NCBI GenBank assembly: GCA_900543475.1
Contig: UQRU01000121.1
Location: 1 to 6,215 of the forward strand
Length of the DNA stretch: 6,215 bases
Direction: 5' to 3'
Origin: an uncultured Eubacteriales bacterium
GTDB lineage: Bacteria; Bacillota; Clostridia; Christensenellales; CAG-138
Shown here: positions 6,119 through 6,215 of the stretch, piece after piece
Position numbering within the stretch: the stretch's first letter is position 1
Layout of the letters: every line of letters starts with the position of its first letter
Notes under the pieces: generated by a model
What the model was told of the DNA's origin: nothing
Database searches by the model: none
Seen by the model: only the letters and a program-made list of their open reading frames with translations
Position numbers and translations under genes: made by a program

Positions 6119-6144
6119 AAAAAGCGGCCTTGCGGCCGCTTTTT
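6119..6144 (+). terminator. Intrinsic terminator of the acyltransferase-symporter operon
   Basis: AAAAAGCGGCC (6119-6129) pairs with GGCCGCTTTTT (6134-6144), an 11-bp stem with a TTGC loop. The GC core is followed by a T5 tract. It lies 30 bases after the symporter stop. Its last three T's form the inner end of the right inverted-repeat arm. Confidence 0.9.
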
Positions 6145-6215
6145 GGCTGTCGAAAAAGTGGCTTGCGCCACTTTTTCGAGGTTTTCATAGCTCCCTTGCG
6201 CCTACGGCGCGGCCA
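6142..6215 (-). repeat. Right arm of the 74-bp inverted repeat
   Basis: Exact reverse complement of 1-74. Read in the direction of symporter transcription, it has the same order as the left arm read in the direction of lipoprotein transcription: TTTGGCTGT, T-tract hairpin, AGGTTTTCATAGCTCCC, then a GGCGC palindrome. So each arm follows a gene 3' end in the same sense. The window ends with the repeat, so its outer limit is unknown. Confidence 0.95.
6151..6178 (+). terminator. Second (tandem) terminator hairpin, in right repeat arm
   Basis: CGAAAAAGTGGC (6151-6162) pairs with GCCACTTTTTCG (6167-6178) around TTGC, identical to the hairpin at 38-65. It lies only six bases after the symporter's own terminator, giving a tandem pair with the same loop sequence. 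Symmetric A and T tracts suggest that it can also act on transcription entering from the right. Confidence 0.7.

Noticed and set aside
1..6215. Classical composite transposon or insertion sequence
   Set aside because: No transposase or resolvase gene, whole or broken, is present, and target duplications cannot be seen because the window ends at the repeats.

Overview
The window looks like part of the chromosome of a moderately GC-rich, low-GC-ancestry Gram-positive bacterium. My best guess is a gut-type Clostridia/Oscillospirales member. This is inferred from strong AGGAGG-type ribosome binding sites, an Ala-rich lipoprotein with a Firmicutes-style lipobox, an OmpR-type two-component pair and a GltS-like symporter. 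No marker gene fixes the taxon.

Layout, left to right. Positions 1-74 are one arm of a perfect 74-bp inverted repeat. The other arm is 6142-6215, so the repeat pair bounds the whole window. A chain of palindromes (69-157) follows, then a leftward gene for an acidic, coiled-coil-rich lipoprotein (209-826). A 470-bp divergent intergenic region (827-1296) separates it from a rightward OmpR-family response regulator (1297-1971), whose stop overlaps the start of a HAMP/HisKA sensor kinase (1968-3332) by ATGA. After a 135-bp gap with its own promoter-like site come a PlsC-like acyltransferase with a zinc-ribbon-like extension (3468-4634) and a GltS/ESS-family Na+/glutamate-type symporter (4670-6088). 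A strong intrinsic terminator follows, abutting the right repeat arm.

How the parts may work together. The kinase has a short, strongly acidic extracytoplasmic sensor and the divergent lipoprotein is also very acidic, so the left half reads as an envelope-sensing module. The intergenic region holds two exact copies of an 11-bp-period direct repeat (TTTCAT-N5-TTTCAT). One overlaps the -35 region of the regulator promoter. The other lies in the opposite orientation, facing the lipoprotein. This is the expected geometry for an OmpR-family operator that controls both the regulator's own operon and the lipoprotein. I see no such box before the acyltransferase/symporter pair.

Both repeat arms lie immediately downstream of outward-transcribed genes, in the same orientation relative to that transcription, and each contains a perfect 12-bp-stem hairpin with a T-tract. 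They therefore look more like a dispersed terminator-type intergenic repeat than proven transposon ends. There is no transposase, integrase, CRISPR array, tRNA or rRNA gene in the window.
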